Below are positions 1 to 8,921 of a stretch of 64,000 nt of DNA, piece after piece; within the stretch, counting starts at the first letter, position 1; every line of letters begins with the position of its first letter. This DNA comes from Syntrophaceae bacterium (lineage in GTDB: Bacteria > Desulfobacterota > Syntrophia > Syntrophales > UBA2185), in NCBI GenBank assembly GCA_003153775.1, contig PMBI01000011.1:86303-150302 (forward strand), read 5' to 3'. A program made the position numbers and the translations under genes. Below the pieces are notes generated by a model. It ran no database searches and was not told where the DNA came from. It saw only the letters and a program-made list of their open reading frames with translations.

Positions 1-290
1 CGAAGCCTGCGGTAATGTCCTCCGTGCTGAAAATGGTGGTTAGGGAAAGGCCTCAGCTGGACTTGGCAGACCATGATCTTTTCTTCAAGATTGTGAAAAC
101 AGCTTTTGCCAAGAGACGAAAAACGTTGTTGAATAACCTCAGGAGCCTCGGTTTGTCGGGTTATTCAGAAATGGATATCGCAGGTGCACTCAAGAATTCA
201 GGGATCGATTGCGCAAGAAGGGGTGAGACACTGACGGCGCACGAAATCGGAACATTATCGAATGCCCTGCATTCAATAAAAATGCCTTGA
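1..290 (+). CDS. rsmA: 16S rRNA (adenine1518-N6/adenine1519-N6)-dimethyltransferase, C-terminal part
   Basis: The reading frame is open from the left edge of the window and ends at a TGA at 288-290, so only about the last 95 residues are present. The segment 'FFKIVKTAFAKRRKTLLNNL' is the characteristic C-terminal helical domain of KsgA/RsmA, which dimethylates two adenosines in helix 45 of 16S rRNA during late 30S assembly. The SAM-binding N-terminal domain lies outside the window. An ATG at 15 is internal and not the true start. The gene is followed by a leader-like segment in front of panC. The family call is reasonably firm, although only the substrate-binding tail is visible. Confidence 0.8.
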   Translation, partial: KPAVMSSVLKMVVRERPQLDLADHDLFFKIVKTAFAKRRKTLLNNLRSLGLSGYSEMDIAGALKNSGIDCARRGETLTAHEIGTLSNALHSIKMP

Positions 291-433
291 CACGATTCTG
301 TTATTCTGTTAGGCACTATCGGCCGCTTGGATCCGGTTGCGGACTGAGACGGGAGGCAAAACGAAGGCAAACTGCACGGTGTATATGTAAAGCCTCGCGT
401 CTATGACGTTGAGGCTTTTTTTGTGGATGCGGG
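287..433 (+). promoter_or_regulatory. panC leader with possible terminator/antiterminator switch
   Basis: A TTGACA at 287-292 is followed 17 bases later by TAGGCA (310-315), a fair -35 with a poor -10, which would start a transcript near 322. The leader then contains GACGGGAGGC (348-357), which is complementary at 9 of 10 positions to GCCTCGCGTC (392-401). The latter segment also forms the left arm of the terminator at 389-422, so the two pairings exclude each other, as in attenuators and riboswitches. A CTGAGA at 344 resembles part of the TPP aptamer, but the rest of that aptamer is absent. No known riboswitch class was recognised. It could equally be a short terminated RNA. Confidence 0.4.
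389..422 (+). terminator. Rho-independent terminator before panC
   Basis: An 8-base stem AAAGCCTC/GAGGCTTT, extended inward by CGT/ACG around the loop ctatg, runs directly into a tract of T residues. It is a textbook intrinsic terminator. It either ends rsmA transcription or attenuates panC, whose start codon is only about 12 bases further on. Confidence 0.75.
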
Positions 434-1297
434 ATGGAGATGAAGACCATTAGTTCCATCAGAGAAATGCAGTTGTTCTCGGAAGCAGCGAGGAACGCGG
501 GACAGAAGATATCCTTTGTTCCCACTATGGGCTATTTTCACGACGGACATTTGAGTTTGATGAGAGAAGGAAGGCAGCGGGCGGACTGCCTGGCTATCAG
601 CATCTATGTAAACCCGACGCAATTCGGTCCGACGGAAGATTTTGAGAACTACCCGAGAAATTTGGAGAGAGATAAGGCCCTGGCGGGAGATGTAGGCGTA
701 GACGTGATCTTCTATCCTGATAATAAAGAGATGTACCCTGAACATTATCAGACTTATGTCGATGTTGAGGGCGTTACGGAGAACCTCTGTGGAATGTCCC
801 GGCCGGGGCACTTCCGCGGCGTTACAACAGTATGCGCCAAACTTTTCAATATTGTGAAGCCGCACTGTGCGATCTTCGGCAAAAAGGACTTCCAGCAGCT
901 TGCGGCCATTAAAAGAATGGTTCTGGACCTCGATATGGACCTCGATATCATCGGGATGCCGATAGTCAGGGAACCTGACGGGCTCGCCATGAGCTCGCGG
1001 AACGTCTACCTGAAAACAGACGAAAGGGAGGCCGCCCTGAGTCTGAGCCGTTCCTTGAAAATAGCCAAGGAGATGTATGACAAGGGAGAGAGGGATGTCG
1101 CTGCTATCCTCTCTGTCGTGAGGAAGTATATAGAACGCCATCCCCATACAAATATCGATTATGCTAAAATATGCGATACGACAACCCTTAAGGATATCGG
1201 ACATATTGCGGGGGAGTCCGTTTTGGCCCTTGCTGTCAAAATAAATCGGACGAGACTAATAGACAATTATGTATTCGGGAATCGGCTTGAGGTTTGA
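434..1297 (+). CDS. panC: pantoate--beta-alanine ligase (pantothenate synthetase)
   Basis: This cytoplasmic enzyme joins D-pantoate to beta-alanine with ATP hydrolysis to AMP, the last step of pantothenate (vitamin B5, CoA precursor) synthesis. The 287-residue length is normal. Visible family motifs are 'VPTMGYFHDGHLSL', with the HxGH nucleotidyl-transfer signature, 'YVNPTQFGP', 'GKKDFQQL' and 'MSSRNVYL'. It is followed by panD, which makes the beta-alanine substrate, so the two form a small CoA-precursor operon. An alternative ATG lies at 440 and the start choice between the two is not certain. Expression may be controlled by the leader and terminator just upstream. Confidence 0.95.
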   Translation: MEMKTISSIREMQLFSEAARNAGQKISFVPTMGYFHDGHLSLMREGRQRADCLAISIYVNPTQFGPTEDFENYPRNLERDKALAGDVGVDVIFYPDNKEMYPEHYQTYVDVEGVTENLCGMSRPGHFRGVTTVCAKLFNIVKPHCAIFGKKDFQQLAAIKRMVLDLDMDLDIIGMPIVREPDGLAMSSRNVYLKTDEREAALSLSRSLKIAKEMYDKGERDVAAILSVVRKYIERHPHTNIDYAKICDTTTLKDIGHIAGESVLALAVKINRTRLIDNYVFGNRLEV

Positions 1298-1349
1298 TGA
1301 TAACTTAGAATGTTGAGGCTTGGCTTTTCTGGAGGTGGGAAGACACAAC

Positions 1350-1706
1350 ATGCAAAGGTTTATGCTCAAATCAAAATTGCACAGGGCGACAGTGACAGAT
1401 GCCAACCTCCACTATGAAGGGAGCATCACAATCGATAAGAGGTTGCTGAATGCTGCGAATATAGTGCCCTATGAGAGGGTTGACATATACAACGTCTCCA
1501 ATGGGGAGAGATTTTCCACTTACGTGATAGAGGGAGAACAGGATTCCGGCGTCATATGTCTCAACGGCGCTGCAGCGTGGAAAGCATCCAAGGGAGACAT
1601 TGTTATTGTCGCGAGTTATGCCATGCTTGATGAGCCTACTCCCAAGAAGTGGCGTCCTAAATGCATTTTCCTGGACGATAAGAACAGGGTCAAGAAGAAT
1701 AAGTAG
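1350..1706 (+). CDS. panD: aspartate 1-decarboxylase precursor
   Basis: It decarboxylates L-aspartate to beta-alanine using a pyruvoyl cofactor made by self-cleavage. The cleavage motif is 'YEGSIT'. With the start at 1350 the scissile Gly-Ser falls at residues 24-25, exactly as in the Escherichia coli enzyme, and a GGAGGTGGG ribosome site sits at 1331-1339, so this start is preferred over the longer frame at 1320. '[10 protein letters not shown]' and '[16 protein letters not shown]' are typical of the family. The 118-residue length is usual. It follows panC by about 50 bases and supplies its substrate. A terminator follows at 1757-1795. Confidence 0.95.
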   Translation: MQRFMLKSKLHRATVTDANLHYEGSITIDKRLLNAANIVPYERVDIYNVSNGERFSTYVIEGEQDSGVICLNGAAAWKASKGDIVIVASYAMLDEPTPKKWRPKCIFLDDKNRVKKNK

Positions 1707-1756
1707 CATTCGCAGGAGCTGTCTCCATAAGCAATAATTCGGGGTCGGAATTCTTG

Positions 1757-1795
1757 AAGGGGTTTTGGTGTAGCTGCACCTGGCCCCTTTTTAAA
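1757..1795 (+). terminator. Rho-independent terminator after panD
   Basis: AAGGGG...GGTG pairs with CACC...CCCCTT around the loop tagctg, followed by a run of T. It closes the panC-panD unit before the DUF502 gene. Confidence 0.7.
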
Positions 1796-1866
1796 TAGCA
1801 GTTGAAAATACCTGAGCTTTTTGTTAAACATGTTTTTTTTGCAAATGGCATGAAGGTCGTCTATCA

Positions 1867-2508
1867 TTGAAGAAGAAACTGAAGCAGATTTTTTTGACGG
1901 GTCTTGCTGTTACCGTCCCGATAGGATTAACGCTTTATATCCTTTTCTTTCTCATAGATATAATGGATAGTCTGCTCAGGATTATCCCCTTGAGGTATCA
2001 TCCTGACACACTCTTGGGTGTCCATATTCCCGGCCTGGGCACTATTGCAACGGTAATCTTGATCTTCATCTGCGGCCTCATCACCACGAGTTATGTTGGC
2101 AATAAAATAGTCCAATCCGGGGAAGACCTTCTCTATAGGATACCGTTTGTAAGGAATATCTATCAGGCTATCAAGCGATTCTCCGATACGATGGTCATGG
2201 ACAGGAGAAGCAGTTTCAAACAAGTTGTGCTGGTAGAATTTCCCAGGAAGGGTTTATACACAATCGGCTTTGTGACAGGCAAACCAAATTGGGAGATCAA
2301 GAAGGAAACCGGGGAGAATCTGATCAGCGTTTTCCTGCCGACGACACCCAACCCGACATCAGGCTATCTCATTATATTGCCTGCAGATGAATTGGTTGAG
2401 GTGGGCATGTCAGTCGAAGAAGCATTAACGTATATTATTTCCGTCGGTATCGTAACTCCGACTGAGCGGACGAGGAGGAAGGACAGGATTGTACAGCGGG
2501 AAGGATAA
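1867..2508 (+). CDS. DUF502 family integral membrane protein
   Basis: A 213-residue protein with two hydrophobic segments at about residues 8-30 and 55-77. It matches the DUF502 family by its layout and by phrases such as 'PLLYRIPFVRNIYQAIK'-like spacing ('LLYRIPFVRNIYQAIKR') and 'VFLPTTPNPTSGYLIILP'. The function of the family is not established; plant members (COV1-like) and bacterial members are membrane proteins. The start is a TTG at 1867 with a weak AAGG site upstream, and no ATG is available in frame before the first membrane segment. It lies between the panCD terminator and metK, about 66 bases before the latter, and nothing in its sequence links it functionally to methionine metabolism. 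Confidence 0.75.
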   Translation: MKKKLKQIFLTGLAVTVPIGLTLYILFFLIDIMDSLLRIIPLRYHPDTLLGVHIPGLGTIATVILIFICGLITTSYVGNKIVQSGEDLLYRIPFVRNIYQAIKRFSDTMVMDRRSSFKQVVLVEFPRKGLYTIGFVTGKPNWEIKKETGENLISVFLPTTPNPTSGYLIILPADELVEVGMSVEEALTYIISVGIVTPTERTRRKDRIVQREG

Positions 2509-2574
2509 GGTAGGCGAAATTGAATTGGGTTCAATAACACGAATAATTAATTCTGAAATAAGAGGCGAGAACAT

Positions 2575-3753
2575 ATGTTGATAACATCTGAAAGCGTTAA
2601 GGTTGGACATCCGGATATAGTATGCGATTCGATAGCGGCGAACATCATCGCGACGATTCTGGATGAGGAACATAAAATCGGGGTTACTGCAGATACGATG
2701 CCGCACTGCGGCATTGAGATATTCCTCGGCAAGGGCCTGTGTATAGTCGGGGGAGAAGTTGCCACACGGGTTTATGTGGACGTGGAGAAGATTGTCCGCG
2801 ATACGGTTCTTTCCATAGGCTACGTCGATTATCGTCTTGGTCTCAACGGAAATTCAATGGGTATACTAAATACCATTATAGAACAATCTCCGGACATCAA
2901 TATCGGCACCAGGGCGGATATGGGCAAGCACAAGGAAATCGGTGCGGGGGATCAGGGCATCATATACGGATTTGCCTGTGATGAGACACCTGAGCTGCTA
3001 CCTCTTCCCTACGTACTTTCCACCAGGATGATGAGGACTTTTGAGAATTGCGGGAATCCGATATTTGCTCCGGACGGCAAAGGACAGATAACGGTGGAAT
3101 ATAACGACAAGGGTGTTCCGCTACGAGTGGCGACGGTACTCATGTCCAATGCAATCGACTATCGCGAAGTGCCTGATAATGCGAAAGCCGGTGTGGAGCC
3201 CCAGGCGAAACGTCTTGCTATGGAATGCCTCAAAGGCTGGGTCGATGAAAAGACGGAATTCCTTTTCAATCCAACCGGGGAGTGGCAGGCGATCAATTCG
3301 TGCAGTGCGGCGGATTCAGGAGTGACGGGACGGAAGCTTGTCGTTCAGCTTTATGGAGGATATCCCGGCGCTCAGATCGGGGGCGGTTCCATTGTCAATA
3401 AATCGCCGGAAAAGGTGGATTGCTCGGCAGTGCTCGGTGCCCGCTATGTGGCAAAGAATATTGTCGCCGCGGGGCTCGCGAAAAAATGCGCCATACAAGT
3501 TGCGTATGCCATCGGAATGGCTAGGCCGATTTCCGTCTACGTAAATACATTTGGTACGGGAATTATTTCCGACGCCAAAACCAATATGCTCATTAAAGAA
3601 TATTTCGACTTGTCACCAAGAGGCATGATTGAAAAATTTAAGCTTCTTGACGGTAACATTTATCGAAAACTTCCCAAGACATTTTTCCTCGATGATTATA
3701 CCTGGGAAAAGGCGGACATGGTTGAAGCCTTAAGGCAGGCTGCGTCGATATAG
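2575..3753 (+). CDS. metK: S-adenosylmethionine synthetase, divergent form
   Basis: It makes S-adenosylmethionine from methionine and ATP, releasing phosphate and pyrophosphate. The 392-residue length is normal. Conserved elements are 'TSESVKVGHPD' near the N-terminus, 'GAGDQGIIYGFACDET' in the middle and 'ARYVAKNIVAAGLAKKCAIQVAYAIG' split across the C-terminal third. The loop normally reading like 'GPQGDAGLTGRK...HGGGAFSGKD' is instead 'CSAADSGVTGRK' followed by 'QIGGGSIVNKSPEKVD'. The catalytic-type Asp and Lys residues remain but several neighbours differ. It is directly followed by ahcY, coupling SAM synthesis to S-adenosylhomocysteine removal. This is a MetK by overall pattern, but a minority subtype. 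Confidence 0.9.
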   Translation: MLITSESVKVGHPDIVCDSIAANIIATILDEEHKIGVTADTMPHCGIEIFLGKGLCIVGGEVATRVYVDVEKIVRDTVLSIGYVDYRLGLNGNSMGILNTIIEQSPDINIGTRADMGKHKEIGAGDQGIIYGFACDETPELLPLPYVLSTRMMRTFENCGNPIFAPDGKGQITVEYNDKGVPLRVATVLMSNAIDYREVPDNAKAGVEPQAKRLAMECLKGWVDEKTEFLFNPTGEWQAINSCSAADSGVTGRKLVVQLYGGYPGAQIGGGSIVNKSPEKVDCSAVLGARYVAKNIVAAGLAKKCAIQVAYAIGMARPISVYVNTFGTGIISDAKTNMLIKEYFDLSPRGMIEKFKLLDGNIYRKLPKTFFLDDYTWEKADMVEALRQAASI

Positions 3754-3795
3754 ACGTGCAGGCATTGAACCTGAGGATAGGGACTGGAGGGCCTT

Positions 3796-5220
3796 ATGAC
3801 ATATCTGAAACTTGTCAGGAATTTACCATACAAAATATCGGACATCGGACTTGCCGGCTGGGGACGCAAAGAGATCGAACTTGCCGAGAATGAAATGCCC
3901 GGACTTATGGCGGTGAGGGCGAAATATGGTTCCAAGAAGCCGCTTAAAGGCTTAAAGATCGCAGGCAGTCTGCACATGACAATCCAGACGGCCATGCTCA
4001 TAGAGACGCTTAAAGAGCTTGGCGGGGACATCAGATGGGCATCGTGCAATATTTTCTCGACGCAAGATCATGCGGCCGCGGCAATAGCGAAAGCCGGATC
4101 CGCAGCCGTTTTCGCCTGGAAAGGTGAGACACTTGAAGAATACTGGTGGTGCACGGAACAGGCGCTGACGTGGCCTGACGGTTCCGGCCCGGACCTCATT
4201 GTCGATGACGGAGGCGACGCAACGCTTTACATTCATCAGGGCGTTAAATACGAAAAAGCTCCTTTGCTGCTCGACCAAAAATACAATCACAAGGAATTGC
4301 AGATTATTGTGGATCGCATGAGGCACTCGCTGCAGCGTAATCCGAAACATTGGCAAGAGGTCGCTTCAGGAATTATCGGCGTGTCGGAAGAGACGACAAC
4401 GGGCGTTCACAGGCTTTACCAGATGGCGCAGGCGGGGGAGCTTCTCTTCCCGGCCATCAATGTCAATGATTCGGTGACCAAGTCAAAATTTGACAATCTG
4501 TACGGCTGCCGGGAATCACTCGCCGACGGTATTAAGCGGGCAACGGATATCATGGTTGCTGGCAAGATGGTTGTCATCTGCGGATACGGCGACGTCGGTA
4601 AGGGATGTGCGCAGTCAATGAGGGGTTTTGGTGCGCGGGTGGTCATCACCGAGATTGATCCGATCAGCGCTCTGCAGGCTGCCATGGAGGGCTATGCCGT
4701 CATGACGCTTGACGATGTCGTCGCGAAGGGCGATATTTTTATCACGGCTACGGGCTGCTGCAAGGTCATCACCGGCAGGCATATGAACAGGATGAAGAAC
4801 GAGGCCATTATATGCAATATAGGCCACTTTGACAGCGAGATAGACATGCAATATTTGGAAACAGGCAGCGGCTGCAAAAGGGAAAACATAAAACCCCAGG
4901 TGGATAAATGGACTCTCAAGTCCGGGCGTTCAATTATCGTCCTTGCGGAGGGAAGACTGGTAAACCTTGGCTGCGCCACCGGTCATCCGAGCTTTGTCAT
5001 GAGCACCAGCTTTACCAATCAGTGCCTTGCGCAAATTGAACTTGCATCCGGGAAATATGAAGTTGGTGTTCACACCCTGCCCAAAAAGATAGACGAAGAG
5101 GTGGCAAGACTGCATTTGAGAAGATTGGGGGCGAAACTGTCAAGACTAACCAAAGAACAGGCCGATTATCTTGGCATTCCCATAGCCGGACCTTTCAAGC
5201 CGGACTATTACCGTTACTAG
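3796..5220 (+). CDS. ahcY: adenosylhomocysteinase (S-adenosylhomocysteine hydrolase)
   Basis: It reversibly splits S-adenosylhomocysteine into adenosine and homocysteine with tightly bound NAD, relieving product inhibition of methyltransferases. The 474-residue protein shows '[16 protein letters not shown]', '[16 protein letters not shown]', the NAD-binding stretch '[20 protein letters not shown]' and the C-terminal 'KPDYYRY' that in this family reaches into the neighbouring subunit's NAD site. A GGAGG ribosome site precedes the ATG. The gene follows metK by 42 bases, so the two probably form one activated-methyl-cycle transcript. It converges on lptG, with about 20 bases between them and no clear terminator. 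Confidence 0.95.
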   Translation: MTYLKLVRNLPYKISDIGLAGWGRKEIELAENEMPGLMAVRAKYGSKKPLKGLKIAGSLHMTIQTAMLIETLKELGGDIRWASCNIFSTQDHAAAAIAKAGSAAVFAWKGETLEEYWWCTEQALTWPDGSGPDLIVDDGGDATLYIHQGVKYEKAPLLLDQKYNHKELQIIVDRMRHSLQRNPKHWQEVASGIIGVSEETTTGVHRLYQMAQAGELLFPAINVNDSVTKSKFDNLYGCRESLADGIKRATDIMVAGKMVVICGYGDVGKGCAQSMRGFGARVVITEIDPISALQAAMEGYAVMTLDDVVAKGDIFITATGCCKVITGRHMNRMKNEAIICNIGHFDSEIDMQYLETGSGCKRENIKPQVDKWTLKSGRSIIVLAEGRLVNLGCATGHPSFVMSTSFTNQCLAQIELASGKYEVGVHTLPKKIDEEVARLHLRRLGAKLSRLTKEQADYLGIPIAGPFKPDYYRY

Positions 5221-5242
5221 GAGCACGAATCAGGGATCTGAC

Positions 5243-6322
5243 TCAGGTCTTGACGCGCAGGAACATGATAACCGATGCGACTCCGAAAATAATATTTGCA
5301 AGCCATGCAGAGATAATCGGAGGTATTGAGCCGGAGCGGCCGAGGGACATGGAGAAGGCATGAACAATCCAATAGGAGAATCCTATGACAATGCCGACAC
5401 CGATGCTCTGCGTGACGCCGCCGCTTCGCTCGCTCCTTATGAGTGAGAAGGAAATACCAATCGTAATGAGAATCATAATGACGAGGGTAAATGCGATCTT
5501 GCCGTGCATATCAACTAAATATCGCGTGGCATCGTACCCCTCAGATTGAAGCTTCCTGACGTAGTTTCTTAGTTCACTAAATCCCATCTTTTCAGCTTCT
5601 TTTTGAACGATGTTGAAATCCTCTGGTTTCTCCGGGAGGTCTATCACCTTAGAGGAAGCCCACTCAAGAGCGGGGAATTCTCCGCCAAAACGCGTTGTCA
5701 AGAGGTTGTAAAATATCCACTTGTCATCTTTCCATTCCGCTTTTTCCGCGTCGACACGCGCCGTCAGCGTAAAGTTCTTATCCAGATAATTTATCGTAAT
5801 TCCCTGTATAACATTCGTTTTAGGGTCATAAAACCGGAAATTGTATATGGCGTTTTGCCCTCGGTACCAGAGTTGATTTTGTTTGAATGTCCCTAGGGCT
5901 TCTCGCTTTTGTACTTCCACGTATACAATGTTGTCCGCTTTCTGGTTACTGTATGGTGTAACAAGTTCACTATTGAGAAAGGCGAATATACAGATGAGCG
6001 CTGATATGATAAACACTGGCATGGAAGTCCTGTAGAGACTGATGCCGTTTGCCTTCATGGCCAGGACCTCGGAATTCTTCGCAAGGGTGCTGAAAGTCAA
6101 AAGGGATGCGAGGAGCGCCGTGGCGGGTATAGTCTGTGAAATCATCATGGGGATCATGTAAAAGAAATATGAAAGGATCTGCGGCATAGATGCATTATTG
6201 CTAAGGAACATTCTTATGCGTTCAACAAATTCAACAATCAGGAAGAGCGACGTGAAGAGCGTCAGCACGAGGACAAATAGCCGGATAAACTCTTTCGTTA
6301 CGTATCGATCTAATATGGTCAT
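5243..6322 (-). CDS. lptG: LPS export ABC transporter permease LptG
   Basis: This inner-membrane permease works with LptF and the ATPase LptB to extract lipopolysaccharide and pass it to the periplasmic bridge. The 359-residue protein has the YjgP/YjgQ layout: membrane helices near residues 12-35, 50-75 and 98-120, a periplasmic beta-jellyroll domain at about 130-265, and three more helices from about 270 to the end. The opening 'LDRYVTKEFIRLFVLVL' is typical of LptG/LptF. It overlaps the end of lptF by four bases and so is translationally coupled to it. The order F then G is the usual one. No Lpt ATPase or bridge gene is in the window. Confidence 0.88.
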   Translation of the reverse strand: MTILDRYVTKEFIRLFVLVLTLFTSLFLIVEFVERIRMFLSNNASMPQILSYFFYMIPMMISQTIPATALLASLLTFSTLAKNSEVLAMKANGISLYRTSMPVFIISALICIFAFLNSELVTPYSNQKADNIVYVEVQKREALGTFKQNQLWYRGQNAIYNFRFYDPKTNVIQGITINYLDKNFTLTARVDAEKAEWKDDKWIFYNLLTTRFGGEFPALEWASSKVIDLPEKPEDFNIVQKEAEKMGFSELRNYVRKLQSEGYDATRYLVDMHGKIAFTLVIMILITIGISFSLIRSERSGGVTQSIGVGIVIGFSYWIVHAFSMSLGRSGSIPPIISAWLANIIFGVASVIMFLRVKT

Positions 6323-7503
6323 GTATCAATTCTCTTTGTGCACTTGCCTATCAGGTTCTTCAAATAGGGTCCGATGGGGATGTCAATGCGGAGGGGCCTG
6401 TCATTTGCCGCCCTGACAAGGAGATAAACGCCGACGATACAAAATACGATATTGGGAGACCAGGTTCCGATGAGCGGTGAGAGTCTTCCTGTTTCCACAA
6501 GGGCCTCGCCGCCGAGGCGTATGATGTAATAAATAAAGACTATGACAAGGCCGAGGGTAAATCCTCTTGATCGTACGGCCCTGTGCGCCCTGATACTCAA
6601 GGGAATGCCGAGTATGCCGAAGACGATGCATGAAAGAGGAGTTGTAATCGTCTTGTAAAATTCAATAGCCATTTCCCGAAAAACCGCGTCTTCCAAACCG
6701 GCCGTCTTAAGTTTCTGAGACAATTCCCAGACCGTCATTTCGGTGCTGTCCTTTGCGCTGGCTTTTTTTGCTTCGGCGATGGACGACTCAATATCGAGAT
6801 TTACGTCATACGAGCTGAAATCCATTTTTCGATAGTTCTTCAGCATTTTATCGACTGTATGCGTGCTGCCGTTTTGCAGCCGCAGGGTGACTGTCATCAG
6901 TGCAGGGTCTGATACAAGGTAGGCTGTCTCCGCTATAATGGTGCTGGGTTCCTTGCTGATCCTTGTGTCTGAGATGATGACCCCCTGCATGGAATCACCG
7001 TGAACAGGAATAGTTTCTGCGTAAAGAAGGATTCCTCTGAAATCGTCGTTGAACACCTTTTCCTTAATACCTATGCTCGCCTTTTTCTTTGCGACGTTAA
7101 AGAGCAAATTCTTTGTCGCGTATTTGCTGTGGGGAACCAAAAAAAGACTCGTGACGGCGGTTATGGTAAAGGCTATCAGTGAAGCAACGGCAACAGGGCC
7201 TACGAGTTTATATAAACTCATTCCGGACGCCTTTAGGATAGTTAGTTCGTTGTCACCGGATAGCCTCCCCAATCCGATGAGTATCGAGATCAGGAGCGAT
7301 ATGGGGATGGTCAATATCAGAAACGACGGTGTTAGCAGCAGAAACAGTTTAGAGATATCGACAAAACTAACACCCTTATTTACCATGAGGTCCATGAGTT
7401 GGATGATCTTACCCATGAGAAGAACGAATGTCAGAACAAAAAGGATAAGGAAAAATGGATAGGCAATCTCCTTAAGGATGTATCGATCGATAATCTTAAA
7501 CAT
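6319..7503 (-). CDS. lptF: LPS export ABC transporter permease LptF
   Basis: Partner permease of LptG in the LptB2FG lipopolysaccharide extractor. The 394-residue protein begins 'IIDRYILKEIAYPFFLILF', followed by a second and third membrane helix to about residue 120, a periplasmic beta-rich domain to about 290, and a C-terminal helical block with 'LSIRAHRAVRSRGFTLGLVIV', split here as the family's cytoplasmic loop and helix. The two Lpt genes form a tight pair transcribed leftward. Assignment as F rather than G rests on first position in the operon and greater length, so the F/G labels are less sure than the family. Confidence 0.85.
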   Translation of the reverse strand: MFKIIDRYILKEIAYPFFLILFVLTFVLLMGKIIQLMDLMVNKGVSFVDISKLFLLLTPSFLILTIPISLLISILIGLGRLSGDNELTILKASGMSLYKLVGPVAVASLIAFTITAVTSLFLVPHSKYATKNLLFNVAKKKASIGIKEKVFNDDFRGILLYAETIPVHGDSMQGVIISDTRISKEPSTIIAETAYLVSDPALMTVTLRLQNGSTHTVDKMLKNYRKMDFSSYDVNLDIESSIAEAKKASAKDSTEMTVWELSQKLKTAGLEDAVFREMAIEFYKTITTPLSCIVFGILGIPLSIRAHRAVRSRGFTLGLVIVFIYYIIRLGGEALVETGRLSPLIGTWSPNIVFCIVGVYLLVRAANDRPLRIDIPIGPYLKNLIGKCTKRIDT

Positions 7504-7791
7504 AGGCGTAGATGGTGAATTAAATACTTATTTAATGACAGAGACTAACATGGAGTTAAAGAGGTTTGTCAAGGAAAAGATTGACCGTGCTGCCTTGAGG
7601 TGCATTGCGCATGCGCAGCAACAACGATGAGTCTCGCGTTTAACTTCGCTCCGAGGGACTAAGCGCCCCTTGATTCGTATCAGGTTATCCATATCGTTTG
7701 TTGACCGCATCTCACAAATTTGCTAAGTACTAAACCTTCCCGGACCAAAGGAAATGACGCTGTTCTTAACATACCCGTGAGGTAACGTCCT
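7504..7791. other. divergent intergenic region between lptF and a PHP gene
   Basis: No convincing gene is present. It should hold the leftward lptFG promoter: a TTGACA on the minus strand at 7567-7572 lacks a good -10. On the plus strand TTGATTCGTATCAG (7670-7683) resembles an FNR-type half-site pair (TTGAT-N4-ATCAA with one mismatch) upstream of the PHP gene. Both are suggestions only. Confidence 0.3.
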
Positions 7792-8445
7792 GTGATAGAC
7801 CTGCATACGCATTCAATTTTTAGTGACGGTGAGCTGATTCCTTCAGAGCTGGCGAGGAGGGCGAAAGTAATGGGATACAGCGCCCTCGCCATAACCGATC
7901 ATGGTGACCATTCCAATTTCGATTTTATTATTGTCCGCCTTGTGAAAGTCTGTGAGAAATTGACAGATGCCCTTGACATGCAGGTGATTCCGGGGATAGA
8001 GCTGACCCATGTTCCTCCGGAATATATTTACGATCTTGCAGTAGAGGCACGACATGCAGGGGCGAAGATCATTGTAGTTCACGGCGAAACGATTGTTGAA
8101 CCGGTAGCGGCAGGCACGAATGCGGCCGCCCTTAAGGCGCCTATCGACATACTTGCGCACCCCGGCCTGATTACGGAGGGAGAAGCTCGGGAGGCTGCAA
8201 GGAATGCAATATATCTCGAAATTACGACGAGGAAGGGCCACAGTTTGACGAATGGACACGTTGTAAAGATGGCCCGCCGGGCGAAAGCTCCTGTCATTCT
8301 AAATAGCGACAGTCATGCACCCCGTGATCTCGTTCATAAGGATATGGGTCGGATAATCGCACAGGGCGCAGGTTTGACCGAAGTGGAAACAGAAGTGATG
8401 TTTCGCAATTCGCAAGTCCTGGTTAAGAAGTCATCGACAAAATAA
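7792..8445 (+). CDS. PHP-domain metal-dependent phosphoesterase
   Basis: A 217-residue PHP (polymerase and histidinol phosphatase) domain protein. Metal-ligand motifs are visible: 'DLHTHSIFSDGE' at the N-terminus (HxH), 'ITDHGDHSN', an isolated His in 'DILAHPG', and 'LNSDSHAPRD' near the C-terminus. This resembles stand-alone histidinol-phosphatase-like and nucleotide phosphoesterases, but the substrate cannot be named. The start is a GTG at 7792 with GAGGT about 9 bases upstream, chosen because the first metal motif begins at residue 3. It stands alone, divergent from lptFG and about 470 bases before nrdD. Confidence 0.85.
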   Translation: MIDLHTHSIFSDGELIPSELARRAKVMGYSALAITDHGDHSNFDFIIVRLVKVCEKLTDALDMQVIPGIELTHVPPEYIYDLAVEARHAGAKIIVVHGETIVEPVAAGTNAAALKAPIDILAHPGLITEGEAREAARNAIYLEITTRKGHSLTNGHVVKMARRAKAPVILNSDSHAPRDLVHKDMGRIIAQGAGLTEVETEVMFRNSQVLVKKSSTK

Positions 8446-8921
8446 GGTTGAACGATTCGGTGTGATACATGCGAGGCATGTCGCTGCCGGAAAAGTTTTG
8501 CAGGCCTGCGTAGGATGTTCACTGCAGCTATTACCGGCTACTTGTGAGTTTCGGCTGTGTGCCGCATTTCTTCTCTTTACCCCGCCAGTTCGTAAGATCA
8601 CCATGCGTCAATGGTCATAAAGAAGGCTCGAGAGAAGGCTGATCATGGATGTCCATGACATGTTGTGATGTCGTTGGTCAGACTCAATTTGTGGCGGTCC
8701 GCTTACTTGCGGACGGTACTGTTTATGATTTGAATCATTATTATCCCATTATTTCATGTACTTGACGGTCGATTAAGGGAGGAAATCGGACAGAAAAAAA
8801 CCTTTTTTTTGTCTTGCGTATATCAATATATAGTAGTATGATCATTTCCTACCCCAATATATTGGGTAAAATGATCGTACTGAGACCACACTTTCGTTGT
8901 GGAGCCAAGGGAGAGCATCTT
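8446..8921. other. 476-base non-coding region upstream of nrdD
   Basis: No gene is supported here. The right end contains the NrdR boxes described separately. Two small inverted repeats occur further left: TCATGGA/TCCATGA at 8643-8658 and GTCCGC/GCGGAC at 8697-8714. Neither is followed by a T tract. An open frame from 8814 into nrdD begins inside the operator region and is not likely to be the translated start. Confidence 0.5.
8824..8864 (+). promoter_or_regulatory. tandem NrdR boxes upstream of nrdD
   Basis: Two palindromes, CAATATATAG at 8824-8833 and CAATATATTG at 8855-8864, both fit the NrdR box core CWATATATWG. Their centres are 31 bases apart, or three helical turns, which is the spacing known for paired NrdR sites. 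NrdR is the ATP-cone repressor of ribonucleotide reductase genes. The downstream nrdD start is 58 bases away. The nrdR gene itself is not in the window. Confidence 0.85.

Noticed and set aside
341-350. CTGAGA resembling the TPP riboswitch core
   Set aside because: The second conserved TPP region and pairing helices are missing, and the downstream genes are for pantothenate, not thiamine.
8814-8921. N-terminal extension of NrdD by 36 residues
   Set aside because: It would be translated through the NrdR operator, has no ribosome site, and the ATP-cone begins right after ATG 8922.
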